Source: Nitrospira sp. (lineage in GTDB: Bacteria > Nitrospirota > Nitrospiria > Nitrospirales > Nitrospiraceae). Taken from it: 64,000 nucleotides of DNA. Made by a program: the position numbers and the translations under genes. The stretch spans positions 1-64,000 of the forward strand of contig JANYBU010000288.1 in the NCBI GenBank assembly GCA_025360665.1, read 5' to 3'. Below, piece by piece: positions 25,601 through 35,211 of this stretch. Under the pieces are notes generated by a model. The model searched no databases. It had not been told where the DNA came from and saw nothing but the letters and a program-made list of their open reading frames with translations. Numbering within the stretch: position 1 is the first letter of the stretch; every line of letters begins with the position of its first letter.

Positions 25601-27337
25601 ATGGGTATTATGTCCTCGTTATTTGCCGGTGTGAGCGGTCTCAACGCCAATGGCACCGCCCTATCGGTGATTGGGAACAATATTGCCAATATGTCCACGG
25701 TGGGGTTCAAGTCCAGCAAAGCGAGCTTCGCCGATCTGATCAGTTCCTCTATTTCAGGCGGATCCGGCGCTGTCCAGACGGGAATCGGCGTGGCGCTGAC
25801 CTCAGTGGAAGGCAACTTCTCACAAGGTTCCTTGGCGACCTCGTCGAACGTCCTCGATATGGCAATTGACGGTAACGGATTCTTCGTGGTGAAAGATGCC
25901 CAGGGAGGAACCTTTTACAGCCGAGCAGGGTCGTTCCGGTTGGACAAGAATAACAATGTCGTCGATCCCAGTGGTTTCGAGTTGCAAGGATTTCTCGCTG
26001 ACACCAACGGGACGATTACCGGGTCGATCGGCAATGTGGCCCTTCCCTCCACCACCGCATCGCCCAAAGCGACGGACCAGGCGTTTCTTGCCGCAAACTT
26101 GAACTCGGCGACGGCGGTCACGGGGGTGAAAGGAGCTCTCGTCGGCTCCGCAACGTCCGCCACGACCTCCGCAGCCGGCAATCTTTCGTTTAACATTAAT
26201 CTGAACGGCGACGGCGTTCAGACCGTGACCGTGGCTGCCGGTTCGACCGGTGCGGCCTTAGCCGCGCTGATTCAGAACGCCGTGCGGGGCTTGACGCCTG
26301 CCGATCCGTTCCTCACCGCAGCCTATTCGGGCTTCACCGCCTCGGTCAATGCGTCAGGGACCTTCACCTTCACTTCAGGACTCGCCGGAAAGACAGATAA
26401 TAGTACCACGGGCATCGGAACAGTCGTCATCGCTGCCAACGGCGCCGACACCTTGGCCGCGAACCTTAATATGCTAGCCGGTACCTCCACGACTGGCACG
26501 GACTTCGCCATATCCAATCCGACTGGGACCTCGGACTTCTCTACCTCCATGACCGTGTATGATTCCCTTGGGAATGGCCACCTCCTGACGACGTACTTTA
26601 CCAATGTCGGGCGCAATACCTGGAACTATAATGTGACGGCGAACAGCAACGATGTGGTGACGGCCAACTATAATGCAGCCAACATGGATGCCACGCTCGG
26701 GATCACCAGGGTCGGGGCGGGGACCCTGACTTTTGGGACGAATGGCACGTTGGACCGGGAGAGTGTGGCCCTCCGGTTCAATAACAATACGGCTGCTGGT
26801 GCAGCCGGGGCGGTGCCTGGACAGCTCCAGGTCGACTTTAACGGAGCGACGGCGAATCAGCTGATCACGTATAACTTTGGCACCAGCGTAACGACGGAAG
26901 GCGGGAATGGACTGGATGGCACGACCCAGTTTGGCTCCCAATCGGCGGTGGTCCAACTGACTCAAGATGGCTATGCGGCCGGCTCCCTCCAGGCCTTCTC
27001 GGTTGATGGGAACGGCATCATCAATGGACGATTTTCCAATGGCCAGCTGAGGGCGTTGGCCCAGGTCGTGTTGGCACGATTTCCTGACCCGCTTGGATTG
27101 ACCAGAACCGGTAACAATACGTTTGCGCAGTCCGGTAACTCAGGGCAACCGGTGACGGGCGTGCCGGAGAATGCGGGATTGGGGAAATTAAAATCCAACA
27201 CGCTGGAACTGTCCAATGTCGACTTGGGCGAAAGTTTTATTGACATGATCGCAGCCCAACGAGGTTTCCAAGCCAACTCCCGCGTCATCACGACAGCAGA
27301 CGAGATTCTCCAAGAGCTCGTCAACCTCAAACGGTAG
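25601..27337 (+). CDS. flgE: Flagellar hook protein FlgE
   Basis: 578 residues, longer than the roughly 400 of enteric FlgE. Conserved N-terminus (LFAGVSGLNANGTALSVIGN; NIANMSTVGFKSSKASF) and C-terminus (SNVDLGESFIDMIAAQRGFQ). The central region (about 190-300) is a Gly/Ser/Thr-rich insertion resembling flagellin hook IN modules, likely a surface-exposed outer domain. It builds the universal joint outside the cell. A strong AAGGAGG precedes ATG 25601, and a GC-rich hairpin follows the stop. Confidence 0.96.
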   Translation: MGIMSSLFAGVSGLNANGTALSVIGNNIANMSTVGFKSSKASFADLISSSISGGSGAVQTGIGVALTSVEGNFSQGSLATSSNVLDMAIDGNGFFVVKDAQGGTFYSRAGSFRLDKNNNVVDPSGFELQGFLADTNGTITGSIGNVALPSTTASPKATDQAFLAANLNSATAVTGVKGALVGSATSATTSAAGNLSFNINLNGDGVQTVTVAAGSTGAALAALIQNAVRGLTPADPFLTAAYSGFTASVNASGTFTFTSGLAGKTDNSTTGIGTVVIAANGADTLAANLNMLAGTSTTGTDFAISNPTGTSDFSTSMTVYDSLGNGHLLTTYFTNVGRNTWNYNVTANSNDVVTANYNAANMDATLGITRVGAGTLTFGTNGTLDRESVALRFNNNTAAGAAGAVPGQLQVDFNGATANQLITYNFGTSVTTEGGNGLDGTTQFGSQSAVVQLTQDGYAAGSLQAFSVDGNGIINGRFSNGQLRALAQVVLARFPDPLGLTRTGNNTFAQSGNSGQPVTGVPENAGLGKLKSNTLELSNVDLGESFIDMIAAQRGFQANSRVITTADEILQELVNLKR

Positions 27338-27338
27338 A

Positions 27339-27391
27339 CCCCAGCTATGGGTGGGTCATGCGCCGCCGCGCGCGTGACCCAGCTCATGGGG
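27339..27391 (+). terminator. Strong hairpin directly after flgE
   Basis: The core GGGTCATGCGC (27353-27363) pairs with GCGCGTGACCC (27370-27380) at 10 of 11 positions, and flanking CCCC (27339-27342) can pair with GGGG (27388-27391). It begins 2 bp after the flgE stop. No U-tract follows, so it may be an imperfect or attenuating terminator. Confidence 0.6.
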
Positions 27392-27591
27392 CCATCCCGT
27401 TCCCCACAAGACAATACCTTCGTCATGACTCTGTCTCCTGGCCAGTGGTCCCGCGTCAGGATATTGACAACGTCAATCGTCTGGCAGCCTGTCGTATCTC
27501 CCCGCGTGCTTCGTTTGCCCTGTCACGAGGAATCACCGCATCTGGTACAGCGTTTCTCGCATGGCGCGCATGATGCCGTGCGAGATTCTTG

Positions 27592-27607
27592 TGGCATACG
27601 CATTGCA
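27592..27607 (+). promoter_or_regulatory. Sigma-54 promoter upstream of fliL operon
   Basis: TGGCATACGCATTGCA: GG-N10-GC with TTGCA, nearly the same as the flgB site. Predicted start near 27618, 31 nt before fliL. It heads the long fliLMNOPQR-flhBAFG-fliA run. Confidence 0.8.
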
Positions 27608-27648
27608 AACTCCCCGTTCCTGTCATCGTTCGACTGGAGGAGGATCTT

Positions 27649-28221
27649 ATGGCAGATGCAGCAGCAGCCGCCGAAGCTGACAAAGCATCGGTATCCGGCC
27701 CGATCGGGATTTCCATGAAAATGGTTATCGTCATTGGAGTGGCCGCACTCGTACTTGGTCTTGGGGGGGCCTTCGCGCTTTTCAAGCTCATGGCAGGAGG
27801 GCATGGGGGCGAGGAGGCGAAAACAGAGGCCAGCCCGGCGAAAGCGGAGAGTCATGGCGAAGCTGAACACAAACCCGCTGCAGCCGAGACGAAACAGGGA
27901 GCAGCAAAGGTCCCAGGCCCGGGGGTGATATTCGATGTAGAGCCCTTCATCGTCAACTTGGCCGATGCCCAGGAAGTCCGATATCTCAAACTGACTGTGA
28001 AGCTGGAGTTGGATAGTCATGAGGCGCCGGATGAACTGGCTAATCGAATCCCCCAGATACGCGACACGATTCTCGTGCTCTTGACCAGTAAGGACTCCGC
28101 GTCGATCCGAACCACCCAGGGGAAGTTCCAGTTGCGCGACGAAATTACGCAACGGGTCAACAGCCTGCTCCCCAAGCCGGCGGTCCACACGGTGTATTTC
28201 ACTGAATTCGTCGTGCAATAG
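27649..28221 (+). CDS. fliL: Flagellar basal-body associated protein FliL
   Basis: 190 residues: a cytoplasmic Ala-rich start, one membrane helix (about 24-46, MVIVIGVAALVLGLGGAFAL), an Ala/Glu/Lys-rich linker, then the periplasmic FliL/SPFH-like domain (FDVEPFIVNLADAQEVRYLK). FliL rings surround and stabilise stators. ATG 27649 has GAGGAGG 7 nt upstream; upstream in-frame codons overlap the sigma-54 promoter. Confidence 0.95.
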   Translation: MADAAAAAEADKASVSGPIGISMKMVIVIGVAALVLGLGGAFALFKLMAGGHGGEEAKTEASPAKAESHGEAEHKPAAAETKQGAAKVPGPGVIFDVEPFIVNLADAQEVRYLKLTVKLELDSHEAPDELANRIPQIRDTILVLLTSKDSASIRTTQGKFQLRDEITQRVNSLLPKPAVHTVYFTEFVVQ

Positions 28222-28241
28222 CCAAGAGGAGGATTCGTCAT

Positions 28242-29216
28242 ATGGAAAAAATCCTCTCCCAAGACGAAATCGATGCGCTCCTAAAGGGTGTAGTGTCCGG
28301 CGAGGTTGAAGCAACACCGCAGGGCGCAGCGGCCGCCGCGACGGGGGCCAAGCAGTTCGATTTGTTCAATCAAGAACGGATTATTCGCGGGCGTATGCCG
28401 ACGCTCGAGCTGATCAACGATCGCTTCATTCGTCGCCAAGCGGTTTCGTGGGGGACAGCGCTTCATGACACCATCGAATTTGTCGTCGTCGGCACACAAA
28501 TCACCAAATTCGGCGAATTCCTCAAGAAAGTCCCCATGCCGTCCTCGATGAACGTGTTTCATATGGAACCGCTCCGCAGCAACGGGCTTTTCGTGATGGA
28601 CGCGTTTCTTGTCTATCTGATTGTGGATTACTTTTTCGGAGGCAAAGGGCAGACGCACGTCAAACCGGAAGGTCGCGATTTCACTCCCATTCAGTTGCGC
28701 GTCATCAAGAAGCTGGTTGAGCAAGCCTTCCTCGATCTCGAAAAAGCCTGGGAGGCACTGATGCCGGTCAAGATCCAGCATGTGCGCTCGGAAAGTAATC
28801 CCCAATTTGCGATGGTGGTTTCCACATCCGAGATCGTCGCTGTCGTGACCCTGCAAGTTCTGATCGGCGAAACTGCGCGCGATCTGTTTATCGTCTATCC
28901 CTACTCCATGCTCGAACCCATCAAAGAAAAACTCTATTCAGGGCTGGTCTCCGATCATGTCGAGCAAGACGGAGGGTGGGCGGGCCGGTTTCGCGAGAGA
29001 TTGCAAGACTGCCCGCTCAATATCACCGTTCGGCTCGGCACGGTCTCCGTCAAGGTGCGAGACGTTTTAAACTTTACGCCGGGGGACGTTATTGTGCTGG
29101 ATCAACGGCCGGGCGATCCACTGGATTGTTATGTCGAGGGATACCTGAAGTTTCAAGGCAGTCCGGGTGTGTTCAAGGGCAACCATGCCTGTCGTGTGGC
29201 AAAGGTCATAACGTAA
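28242..29216 (+). CDS. fliM: Flagellar motor switch protein FliM
   Basis: 324 residues. It begins MEKILSQDEIDALLKG, the N-terminal peptide that binds phospho-CheY. The CheC-like middle domain follows, and the C-terminal SpoA domain (PLNITVRLGTVSVKVRDVLN) pairs with FliN. It forms the C-ring wall and sets rotation sense. Confidence 0.98.
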   Translation: MEKILSQDEIDALLKGVVSGEVEATPQGAAAAATGAKQFDLFNQERIIRGRMPTLELINDRFIRRQAVSWGTALHDTIEFVVVGTQITKFGEFLKKVPMPSSMNVFHMEPLRSNGLFVMDAFLVYLIVDYFFGGKGQTHVKPEGRDFTPIQLRVIKKLVEQAFLDLEKAWEALMPVKIQHVRSESNPQFAMVVSTSEIVAVVTLQVLIGETARDLFIVYPYSMLEPIKEKLYSGLVSDHVEQDGGWAGRFRERLQDCPLNITVRLGTVSVKVRDVLNFTPGDVIVLDQRPGDPLDCYVEGYLKFQGSPGVFKGNHACRVAKVIT

Positions 29217-29245
29217 GCGAGCCCTGTCGCTGAGGAGAATTGTCT

Positions 29246-29602
29246 ATGGCAGACATCGAAGTTACGAAGCCCGAATCGAGCGCGTCCCCCCTTCCGGCGG
29301 CGTCGTTTCCGTCTGTCGATAATGGGGGAGCAGTGCCGGCTCAAAAAAACCTGGATTTCATCCTCGATATTCCCATGCAGGTGACCGTGCAGGTGGGGTC
29401 AACCAAGATGGCGATTCGTGATCTGCTTCAGCTCGGACAAGGGTCCGTGGTCGAACTGGAAAAGCTTGCGGGCGAGGCGATGGAAGTGTTGGTCAATAAC
29501 AAGCTGGTTGCGCGAGGCGAAGTGGTGGTAGTGAACGAGAAATACGGCATCCGGCTGACCGATGTCATCAGTACGGTCGAGCGGGTTCAGCAACTCGGAT
29601 AG
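29246..29602 (+). CDS. fliN: Flagellar motor switch protein FliN
   Basis: 118 residues with a variable N-terminus and one SpoA domain (LDFILDIPMQVTVQVGSTKM; IRDLLQLGQGSVVELEKLAG). ATG 29246 has GAGGAG 8 nt upstream; a TTG two codons earlier is less likely. C-ring base and FliH docking site in other bacteria, relevant to the unusual FliH here. Confidence 0.97.
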   Translation: MADIEVTKPESSASPLPAASFPSVDNGGAVPAQKNLDFILDIPMQVTVQVGSTKMAIRDLLQLGQGSVVELEKLAGEAMEVLVNNKLVARGEVVVVNEKYGIRLTDVISTVERVQQLG

Positions 29603-29624
29603 GAAGAGGGGGGACGAAGACGGC

Positions 29625-30029
29625 ATGGTCGATTTTTGGGACAGTTTCTTGCGGATGGCTTCCGCCCTCGCCCTTGTCCTGGCTCTTATCGCCGGGCTGG
29701 TCGCTCTGGTTCGCCGGTTTGCGGGCACCCGCTTGTTTGCCGGCACTCGCTTGTTTGCGCCTGTGACCACACCAATCGTCCAGGTGCTCGGCAGCGGCTA
29801 CATTGGCCCGCGCAAAACGATCTCGCTCGTATCAGTGGCCGGAGAGTTCCTGATTGTCGGCGCGACCTCGACTGACCTGGTCTCATTTGGGCGGATCACC
29901 GATCAGGAGCAGGTCCGGCAATTGTTATCGAAGGGGGCTTCCGGCACGTCAATGGTCTCTCCAGGGCTTTCATCGGGCCTTCCAGCCCAGGCGTCTACAG
30001 AGATGAAAGGCGGCCATGCCACTGCGTGA
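29625..30029 (+). CDS. fliO: Flagellar biosynthesis protein FliO
   Basis: 134 residues with one membrane helix (about 10-30, [20 protein letters not shown]) and a cytoplasmic domain with the FliO signature [20 protein letters not shown]. It assists assembly of the FliP gate ring. The juxtamembrane segment contains an exact peptide duplication [12 protein letters not shown] from an 18-bp tandem repeat (29723-29758). ATG 29625 is preferred because it begins just before the membrane helix; the end overlaps fliP by 14 bp. Confidence 0.88.
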   Translation: MVDFWDSFLRMASALALVLALIAGLVALVRRFAGTRLFAGTRLFAPVTTPIVQVLGSGYIGPRKTISLVSVAGEFLIVGATSTDLVSFGRITDQEQVRQLLSKGASGTSMVSPGLSSGLPAQASTEMKGGHATA

Positions 30030-30822
30030 TCGTTGGCTGACGGTACCGGCTCTTTCTCCTCGACGCCGGCATGAGTACCGGACGCGTGTACTTTTCGGCG
30101 CACTGATGGTGTGTTTGTGTCTTGGCCTCGCACACGATGCCGCGGGCGGGACCAACCCGTCTGTCACCATCGATTTGGGACAAACCGGTCCGAAGCAAAC
30201 CGCTGTTGTTTTTCAAATCCTCGCGCTGTTAACGGTGCTCTCGCTCGCGCCGGCGTTCTTTATCATGGTCACGTCCTTTACCAGAATCGTTATCGTGCTC
30301 TCATTCCTCCGCCAGGCGTTGGGGACGCAGCAAGTGCCCCCGAACCAAGTCCTGATCAGTTTGGCCTTGTTCCTCACAGTCTTCGTCATGGCTCCGGTAG
30401 GGCAGACAGTGTATAGCCAGGCGGTCGGGCCGCTGCTTGCCGAACAGATTTCCTATGAGGAGGCTTGGGGAAAAGGCATTCAGCCGATTCGCGCCTTCAT
30501 GCTGAGACAGGTCCGCGATAAGGATCTGGAGCTCTTCATCGATCTCAGCAAGATTCCGAAGCCGGAAACGGTCGATCAGGTGCCCATTCATGTGGTGATT
30601 CCTGCCTTTATTTTGAGCGAATTGAGGGTCTCGTTTCAAATCGGGTTCTTGATTTACATTCCGTTTCTGATCATCGACATGGTGGTGGCCAGCATTCTGA
30701 TGGCCATGGGCATGATGATGCTGCCGCCGGTCATGATATCCCTCCCGTTCAAACTCATTCTCTTTGTGCTGGCCGACGGGTGGTATCTGATCGTCGGGTC
30801 ACTGGTGAGAAGCTTTCAATGA
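30016..30822 (+). CDS. fliP: Flagellar export gate protein FliP
   Basis: 268 residues. A cleavable signal-like N-terminus ([20 protein letters not shown]) is followed by four membrane helices. Signatures are [37 protein letters not shown] and [15 protein letters not shown]. FliP pentamers form the export channel with FliQ and FliR. Confidence 0.98.
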   Translation: MPLRDRWLTVPALSPRRRHEYRTRVLFGALMVCLCLGLAHDAAGGTNPSVTIDLGQTGPKQTAVVFQILALLTVLSLAPAFFIMVTSFTRIVIVLSFLRQALGTQQVPPNQVLISLALFLTVFVMAPVGQTVYSQAVGPLLAEQISYEEAWGKGIQPIRAFMLRQVRDKDLELFIDLSKIPKPETVDQVPIHVVIPAFILSELRVSFQIGFLIYIPFLIIDMVVASILMAMGMMMLPPVMISLPFKLILFVLADGWYLIVGSLVRSFQ

Positions 30823-30934
30823 GCAAGCGAGAGGTGGGAGATCAGAGGCAAGGTGGTGTGCGCTTCGAGGATGTTCCCAGCGTCTCAAGCCACGAGTCTC
30901 GAGCCTTAAGCGAGATTCGAGAGGAGCGAGCGAG

Positions 30935-31204
30935 ATGACTCCTGAGATGGTGACAGAGCTAGGCCGTCAGGCGTTAGAAACCACGCTTCTCGTGTCCGCG
31001 CCCATTCTGGGCCTTAGTTTGGTCGTCGGACTTGCGGTCAGTATCCTGCAGGCCATGACGCAACTGAACGAAGCTACCCTGACGTTTGTCCCCAAGGTGC
31101 TGGCCGTGTTCGCCGCTATCGTCGTGTTCATGCCATGGATGTTGGGCGTGTTGACGTCGTTCATGACGCAGATATTCAGCAGTATTCCAAACTACGTGCA
31201 CTGA
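30935..31204 (+). CDS. fliQ: Flagellar export gate protein FliQ
   Basis: 89 residues, two membrane helices, with the family pattern LSLVVGLAVSILQAMTQLNE and FVPKVLAVFAAIVVF. A 112-bp spacer separates it from fliP; it contains GA-rich sequence with several weak inverted CTCGAG-type repeats but no gene. Confidence 0.97.
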   Translation: MTPEMVTELGRQALETTLLVSAPILGLSLVVGLAVSILQAMTQLNEATLTFVPKVLAVFAAIVVFMPWMLGVLTSFMTQIFSSIPNYVH

Positions 31205-31224
31205 CGCAGGCCATCAAGAGAGCC

Positions 31225-32013
31225 ATGAACTTTACGCAACCGCTGCATATTCTACTGCCTGAGTTTCAGTCCTTCCTCGTCGTGGCTTCCCGTACCGGAG
31301 GGATCGTGGCGGCCATTCCTATGTTAAGCGGACGCACCGTTCCCCCTCGGGTCAAAGTGGCACTCGTGCTTATGCTGGCCCTCGTGTTGGCCCCGGCGAT
31401 TCAACTCCCTCCGACTCCACCGGACGCCGCTGCCATGACGGCGGGTCTTGCGAGTGAATTGTTGATTGGCTTCGTGATCGGTATGGCCGTCCGATTACTC
31501 TTTTCAGCGCTCGAGGTTGCCGGAGAACTTGCCGGAAGCCAGATGGGGTTCAGCATCGTCCAATTATTGGATCCGATGACGTCAGTATCGACGCCGATGG
31601 TCGGGCAATTGTTTACCGTCATCGGGTCGTTGGTCTTCCTCTCGCTGAATGCCCACATGATGGTTGTGGCCGCCATTGTGTCCAGCTACGAGTCCATTCC
31701 GCCGTTCGGCGCGACCCTTTCGCCTGCCGTCGGGGAGGAAGTGCTGCATCTGTCGCAACATATGTTTGTGGTGGCGGTGAAGCTGGCGGGACCGGTTCTC
31801 GTGGCCGTAGCCCTCATTAATATTTTACTGGCCATGTTGGGGCGAGCCGTCACGCAGATCAATATCTTCGTGCTCAGTTTTCCTCTGACCATCGCTGCCG
31901 GGTTACTGGTCTTGGGCTTGGCCTTGCCCTTCATGGTCTCGCTGTTCGAACGGGAATTCATCGGATTGCACGAGACGATCGACGGGCTCTTGAGGGTCTT
32001 GGGGCATGGCTGA
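31225..32013 (+). CDS. fliR: Flagellar export gate protein FliR
   Basis: 262 residues, about six membrane helices, usual length. Signatures are VASRTGGIVAAIPMLSGRTV and GSQMGFSIVQLLDPMT. ATG 31225 lies 21 bp after the fliQ stop; the longer frame would overlap fliQ. The end overlaps flhB by 8 bp. Confidence 0.97.
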   Translation: MNFTQPLHILLPEFQSFLVVASRTGGIVAAIPMLSGRTVPPRVKVALVLMLALVLAPAIQLPPTPPDAAAMTAGLASELLIGFVIGMAVRLLFSALEVAGELAGSQMGFSIVQLLDPMTSVSTPMVGQLFTVIGSLVFLSLNAHMMVVAAIVSSYESIPPFGATLSPAVGEEVLHLSQHMFVVAVKLAGPVLVAVALINILLAMLGRAVTQINIFVLSFPLTIAAGLLVLGLALPFMVSLFEREFIGLHETIDGLLRVLGHG

Positions 32014-33094
32014 CGATAAAGATAACAAGACAGAACCGGCGAGTGAGAAACGAAAAGCGGATGCCCGCCTGGAGGGCAACATCGCGGTCAGCCGCGATGT
32101 GACCACTGCGGCCATGCAGGTCGCAGGGCTCGGGCTGTTATTTTTCCTGATCCGCCCCGGTGTGCAACAACTGACCGATGTGATCCGCGTGGGGTTGTCT
32201 GGGTCGTTTGATCGAATGCTCCAGGCGAGTCTTACGGTCGATCAGATTCATGCATTGGTCGTGCAGGTCGGCATCACCACCATATTGCTTATGCTTCCGT
32301 TGTTGGGTGTCCTCGCGCTCGCAGGAGTCGGTGCATCGCTCGCACAGACGGGGTTTTTGTGGAAGTCCACGTTGCCGTTTGACATCTCGCGATTGAATCC
32401 GATGAAAGGGTTTTCTCGACTCGTGTCGCTCCGGTCTCTCTCGGAGCTGATCAAAGCCCTGCTCAAAATCTCGGTTATCGCCGGCATTGGGGTGTTCGTC
32501 CTTCGAGGGGAGATCGGACGTCTTCCTGAACTCGTGGAATATGACGTGTGGGGACTCATGACCGTCATGGGATGGCTGACGCTCAAGGTCGCCGTCTCGG
32601 TCACCGGCGCGATCGTCGTCGTCGCGGGAGCGGACTATTTCTATCAACGGTTCGAATGGGAACGCTCGCTGCGAATGTCCCATGCAGAGGTGAAGGAAGA
32701 ACATCGCAGTTCGGAAGGTGACCCGCAGATCAAGAGCCGTGTGCGGAGCATGCAGCGGGAGATGATGAAGAAACGCATGATGGCCGCAGTGCCGACGGCG
32801 GACGTCGTCGTGACCAACCCGACGCACCTTGCCGTCGCGCTCAAATACGACACCGCGCGCCCTGGTGCACCCATTGTCGTCGCCAAGGGGGCTGGCCATC
32901 TGGCGGAGCGAATTCGTGAAGTGGCCAGGCAGCATGGCGTGTCAGTGGTGGAGAATAAGTTTGTTGCCCGCACGCTCTACAAACTCGTGGAGATCGGCAA
33001 GGAAATTCCTGCCGATCTCTATCTGGCGGTGGCAGAAATTTTGGCATTTGTCTATCGCGCACGGGGTTTCACGCCTAAACAGGCGCCACGGTAA
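32006..33094 (+). CDS. flhB: Flagellar export specificity switch FlhB
   Basis: 362 residues. The N-terminus is charged (DKTEPAS-type start seen as DNKTEPASEKRKADARLEG), followed by four membrane helices and a cytoplasmic autocleavage domain with NPTH at 271-274 (VVTNPTHLAVALKY). Cleavage between Asn and Pro enables the FliK-driven switch from hook to filament export. Confidence 0.98.
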   Translation: MADDKDNKTEPASEKRKADARLEGNIAVSRDVTTAAMQVAGLGLLFFLIRPGVQQLTDVIRVGLSGSFDRMLQASLTVDQIHALVVQVGITTILLMLPLLGVLALAGVGASLAQTGFLWKSTLPFDISRLNPMKGFSRLVSLRSLSELIKALLKISVIAGIGVFVLRGEIGRLPELVEYDVWGLMTVMGWLTLKVAVSVTGAIVVVAGADYFYQRFEWERSLRMSHAEVKEEHRSSEGDPQIKSRVRSMQREMMKKRMMAAVPTADVVVTNPTHLAVALKYDTARPGAPIVVAKGAGHLAERIREVARQHGVSVVENKFVARTLYKLVEIGKEIPADLYLAVAEILAFVYRARGFTPKQAPR

Positions 33095-33106
33095 GGCATC
33101 ACTATT

Positions 33107-35203
33107 ATGGCGAACGAGACGATGGCCCTCTCCCCAAAGTCGATCATTAAGCACCCCGACATTCTGTTGTCGATAGGCGTGGTGTCGGTGATCATGGTCA
33201 TGCTCCTGCCGCTTCCCCGGTTTCTCTTAGATCTGCTTCTGGCCTTTAACATTACGGTGTCGGTCATCGTCTTGCTCGTCGCCTTGCAAGTGCGGCGGCC
33301 CATCGAATTCTCGGCCTTTCCTTCCGTGCTCTTGATGGTCACACTGCTGCGCCTGTCCCTCAATATCGCGTCGACACGTCTCATTCTGTTGCACGGCAAC
33401 GAAGGAGCCAGCGCGGCGGGGGAGGTGATTCGGGCGTTCGGGAATTTCGTCGTCGGCGGAAACTACACGGTCGGTCTTGTGGTCTTTGCGATCCTTGTCA
33501 TCATCAATTTTGTCGTCGTGACGAAAGGCGCTGGCCGCGTGGCCGAAGTGGCGGCGCGGTTCACCTTGGACGCGATGCCTGGTAAACAGATGAGTATCGA
33601 TGCCGATCTGAATGCCGGCCTGATCAACGAGACGGAAGCGAGGCGGCGTCGCCGTGAGATCGCAGAAGAAGCCGATTTCTACGGTTCCATGGACGGCGCC
33701 AGCAAGTTCGTCCGAGGCGACGCCACGGCGGCGGTCATCATCGTATTCGTGAACATCGTCGGCGGATTGGCGATCGGTGTCCTGCAGCAGGGCATGAGTC
33801 CCGGCTTGGCCGCGCAAACCTACACGCTTTTGACGGTGGGTGAGGGCCTTGTCGCACAAATTCCTGCGCTGATCGTCTCGACCGCGGCGGGCATCATTGT
33901 GACTCGTGCCGCCTCTGACGGCGATCTCGGGTTCGATATTATGAGGCAAGTACTGGTGTCGCCGAAGGCGGTGGGAACCGCGGCCGGGATTCTGTTGGCG
34001 CTCGGACTCATCCCCGGCCTGCCCCATCTGGCGTTCCTTGGTCTGGGCGGTGCCGCCGCTTGGTTGTCCTATCGGCTCTCCCGTCAGAACGATCAAGCGG
34101 CACCGTCGACGCCGGTTCCTGCGGCGGGCGTCAAGGTGGAAGAGGCGTCGTCCCACGTCGCACCGTTCGATTTGATGGAAGTCCAGGTCGGCTACGGCCT
34201 GATTGGCTTGGTCGAGGGCACGCATGGGACTGCGCTTCTGGAGCGCATCAAAGGGCTGCGCAAACAGTTCGCGGAGACGATGGGCTTTCTTCTGCCGCCG
34301 ATCCATATTCGTGACAATCTACAGTTACGTCCCAACGAGTATGCCGTCATGCTCAAGGGGGTGGAACTCTCGAAATCCGATGTGTTGCCGTCGCACGTGC
34401 TGGCGATCGACCCAGGAACGGCCCAGCGCGGTGTCATCCAGGGTGTGGCAACGAAGGAACCGGCCTTTGGGTTACCCGCATTATGGGTGCCGGAGTCAAT
34501 GCGAGAGCAGGCGCAACTGGCCGGCTATACCGTCGTCGATGCCACCTCGGCCATCGCCACACATTTATCTGAAATCATCAAGCGTCACGGACATGAATTG
34601 TTGGGCCGCCAAGAGGTGCAGGCGTTGCTGGACGAGACTGCCAAGGCTCATCCCAGATTGGTCGAGGAATTGATTCCCACGTTGTTGTCGTTGGGAACGG
34701 TGGTGCGTATCCTGGGGAACCTGCTGCGTGAAGGCATTCCGATCCGCGATCTCCGTTCCATCCTCGAAGCGATCGCGGATCATGCCACGGGGACGAAAGA
34801 CCCCGAACTCCTCACGGAAATGGCGCGGCAATCGTTGTCGCGCACGATCACGCGCCAGCATCAAGCTCCGGACGGCACGCTGCCCGTGATCACGTTGGAT
34901 CCGAGGCTGGATCGGTCGTTGAACGAGCAGGTCGCGGCGCTTCCGCAAGGGGGCACGCTAAATTTGGACCCCGGCACCTCCCAGAGGTTGTTGACGGCCC
35001 TGAAACAGGCGGCGGAACGAGTCGCGGCTCGAGGCCAGCAGCCGGTCGTGCTCTGTTCCCCGGCGTTGCGCCGGCATATCCGCCGCTTGACCGACCGGAT
35101 CCTTCATACGGTGCCGGTGCTGGGCCTCAATGAGATCGATGCGATGGTCCAGCTGCAATCGCTAGAAACGATCAGGTTGGATGTCGAACTCCCACGACTG
35201 TGA
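33107..35203 (+). CDS. flhA: Flagellar export gate protein FlhA
   Basis: 698 residues, standard length. Eight predicted N-terminal membrane helices, with the FHIPEP-family region PIEFSAFPSVLLMVTLLRLS and the loop FTLDAMPGKQMSIDADLNAG. A large cytoplasmic domain (about 345-698) docks chaperone-substrate complexes. It converts proton motive force into export. Confidence 0.98.
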   Translation: MANETMALSPKSIIKHPDILLSIGVVSVIMVMLLPLPRFLLDLLLAFNITVSVIVLLVALQVRRPIEFSAFPSVLLMVTLLRLSLNIASTRLILLHGNEGASAAGEVIRAFGNFVVGGNYTVGLVVFAILVIINFVVVTKGAGRVAEVAARFTLDAMPGKQMSIDADLNAGLINETEARRRRREIAEEADFYGSMDGASKFVRGDATAAVIIVFVNIVGGLAIGVLQQGMSPGLAAQTYTLLTVGEGLVAQIPALIVSTAAGIIVTRAASDGDLGFDIMRQVLVSPKAVGTAAGILLALGLIPGLPHLAFLGLGGAAAWLSYRLSRQNDQAAPSTPVPAAGVKVEEASSHVAPFDLMEVQVGYGLIGLVEGTHGTALLERIKGLRKQFAETMGFLLPPIHIRDNLQLRPNEYAVMLKGVELSKSDVLPSHVLAIDPGTAQRGVIQGVATKEPAFGLPALWVPESMREQAQLAGYTVVDATSAIATHLSEIIKRHGHELLGRQEVQALLDETAKAHPRLVEELIPTLLSLGTVVRILGNLLREGIPIRDLRSILEAIADHATGTKDPELLTEMARQSLSRTITRQHQAPDGTLPVITLDPRLDRSLNEQVAALPQGGTLNLDPGTSQRLLTALKQAAERVAARGQQPVVLCSPALRRHIRRLTDRILHTVPVLGLNEIDAMVQLQSLETIRLDVELPRL

Positions 35204-35211
35204 GGTGAGCG

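Noticed and set aside
33227..34306. 359-codon minus-strand frame opposite flhA
   Set aside because: Antisense shadow of a highly conserved gene; composition is implausible for a protein.
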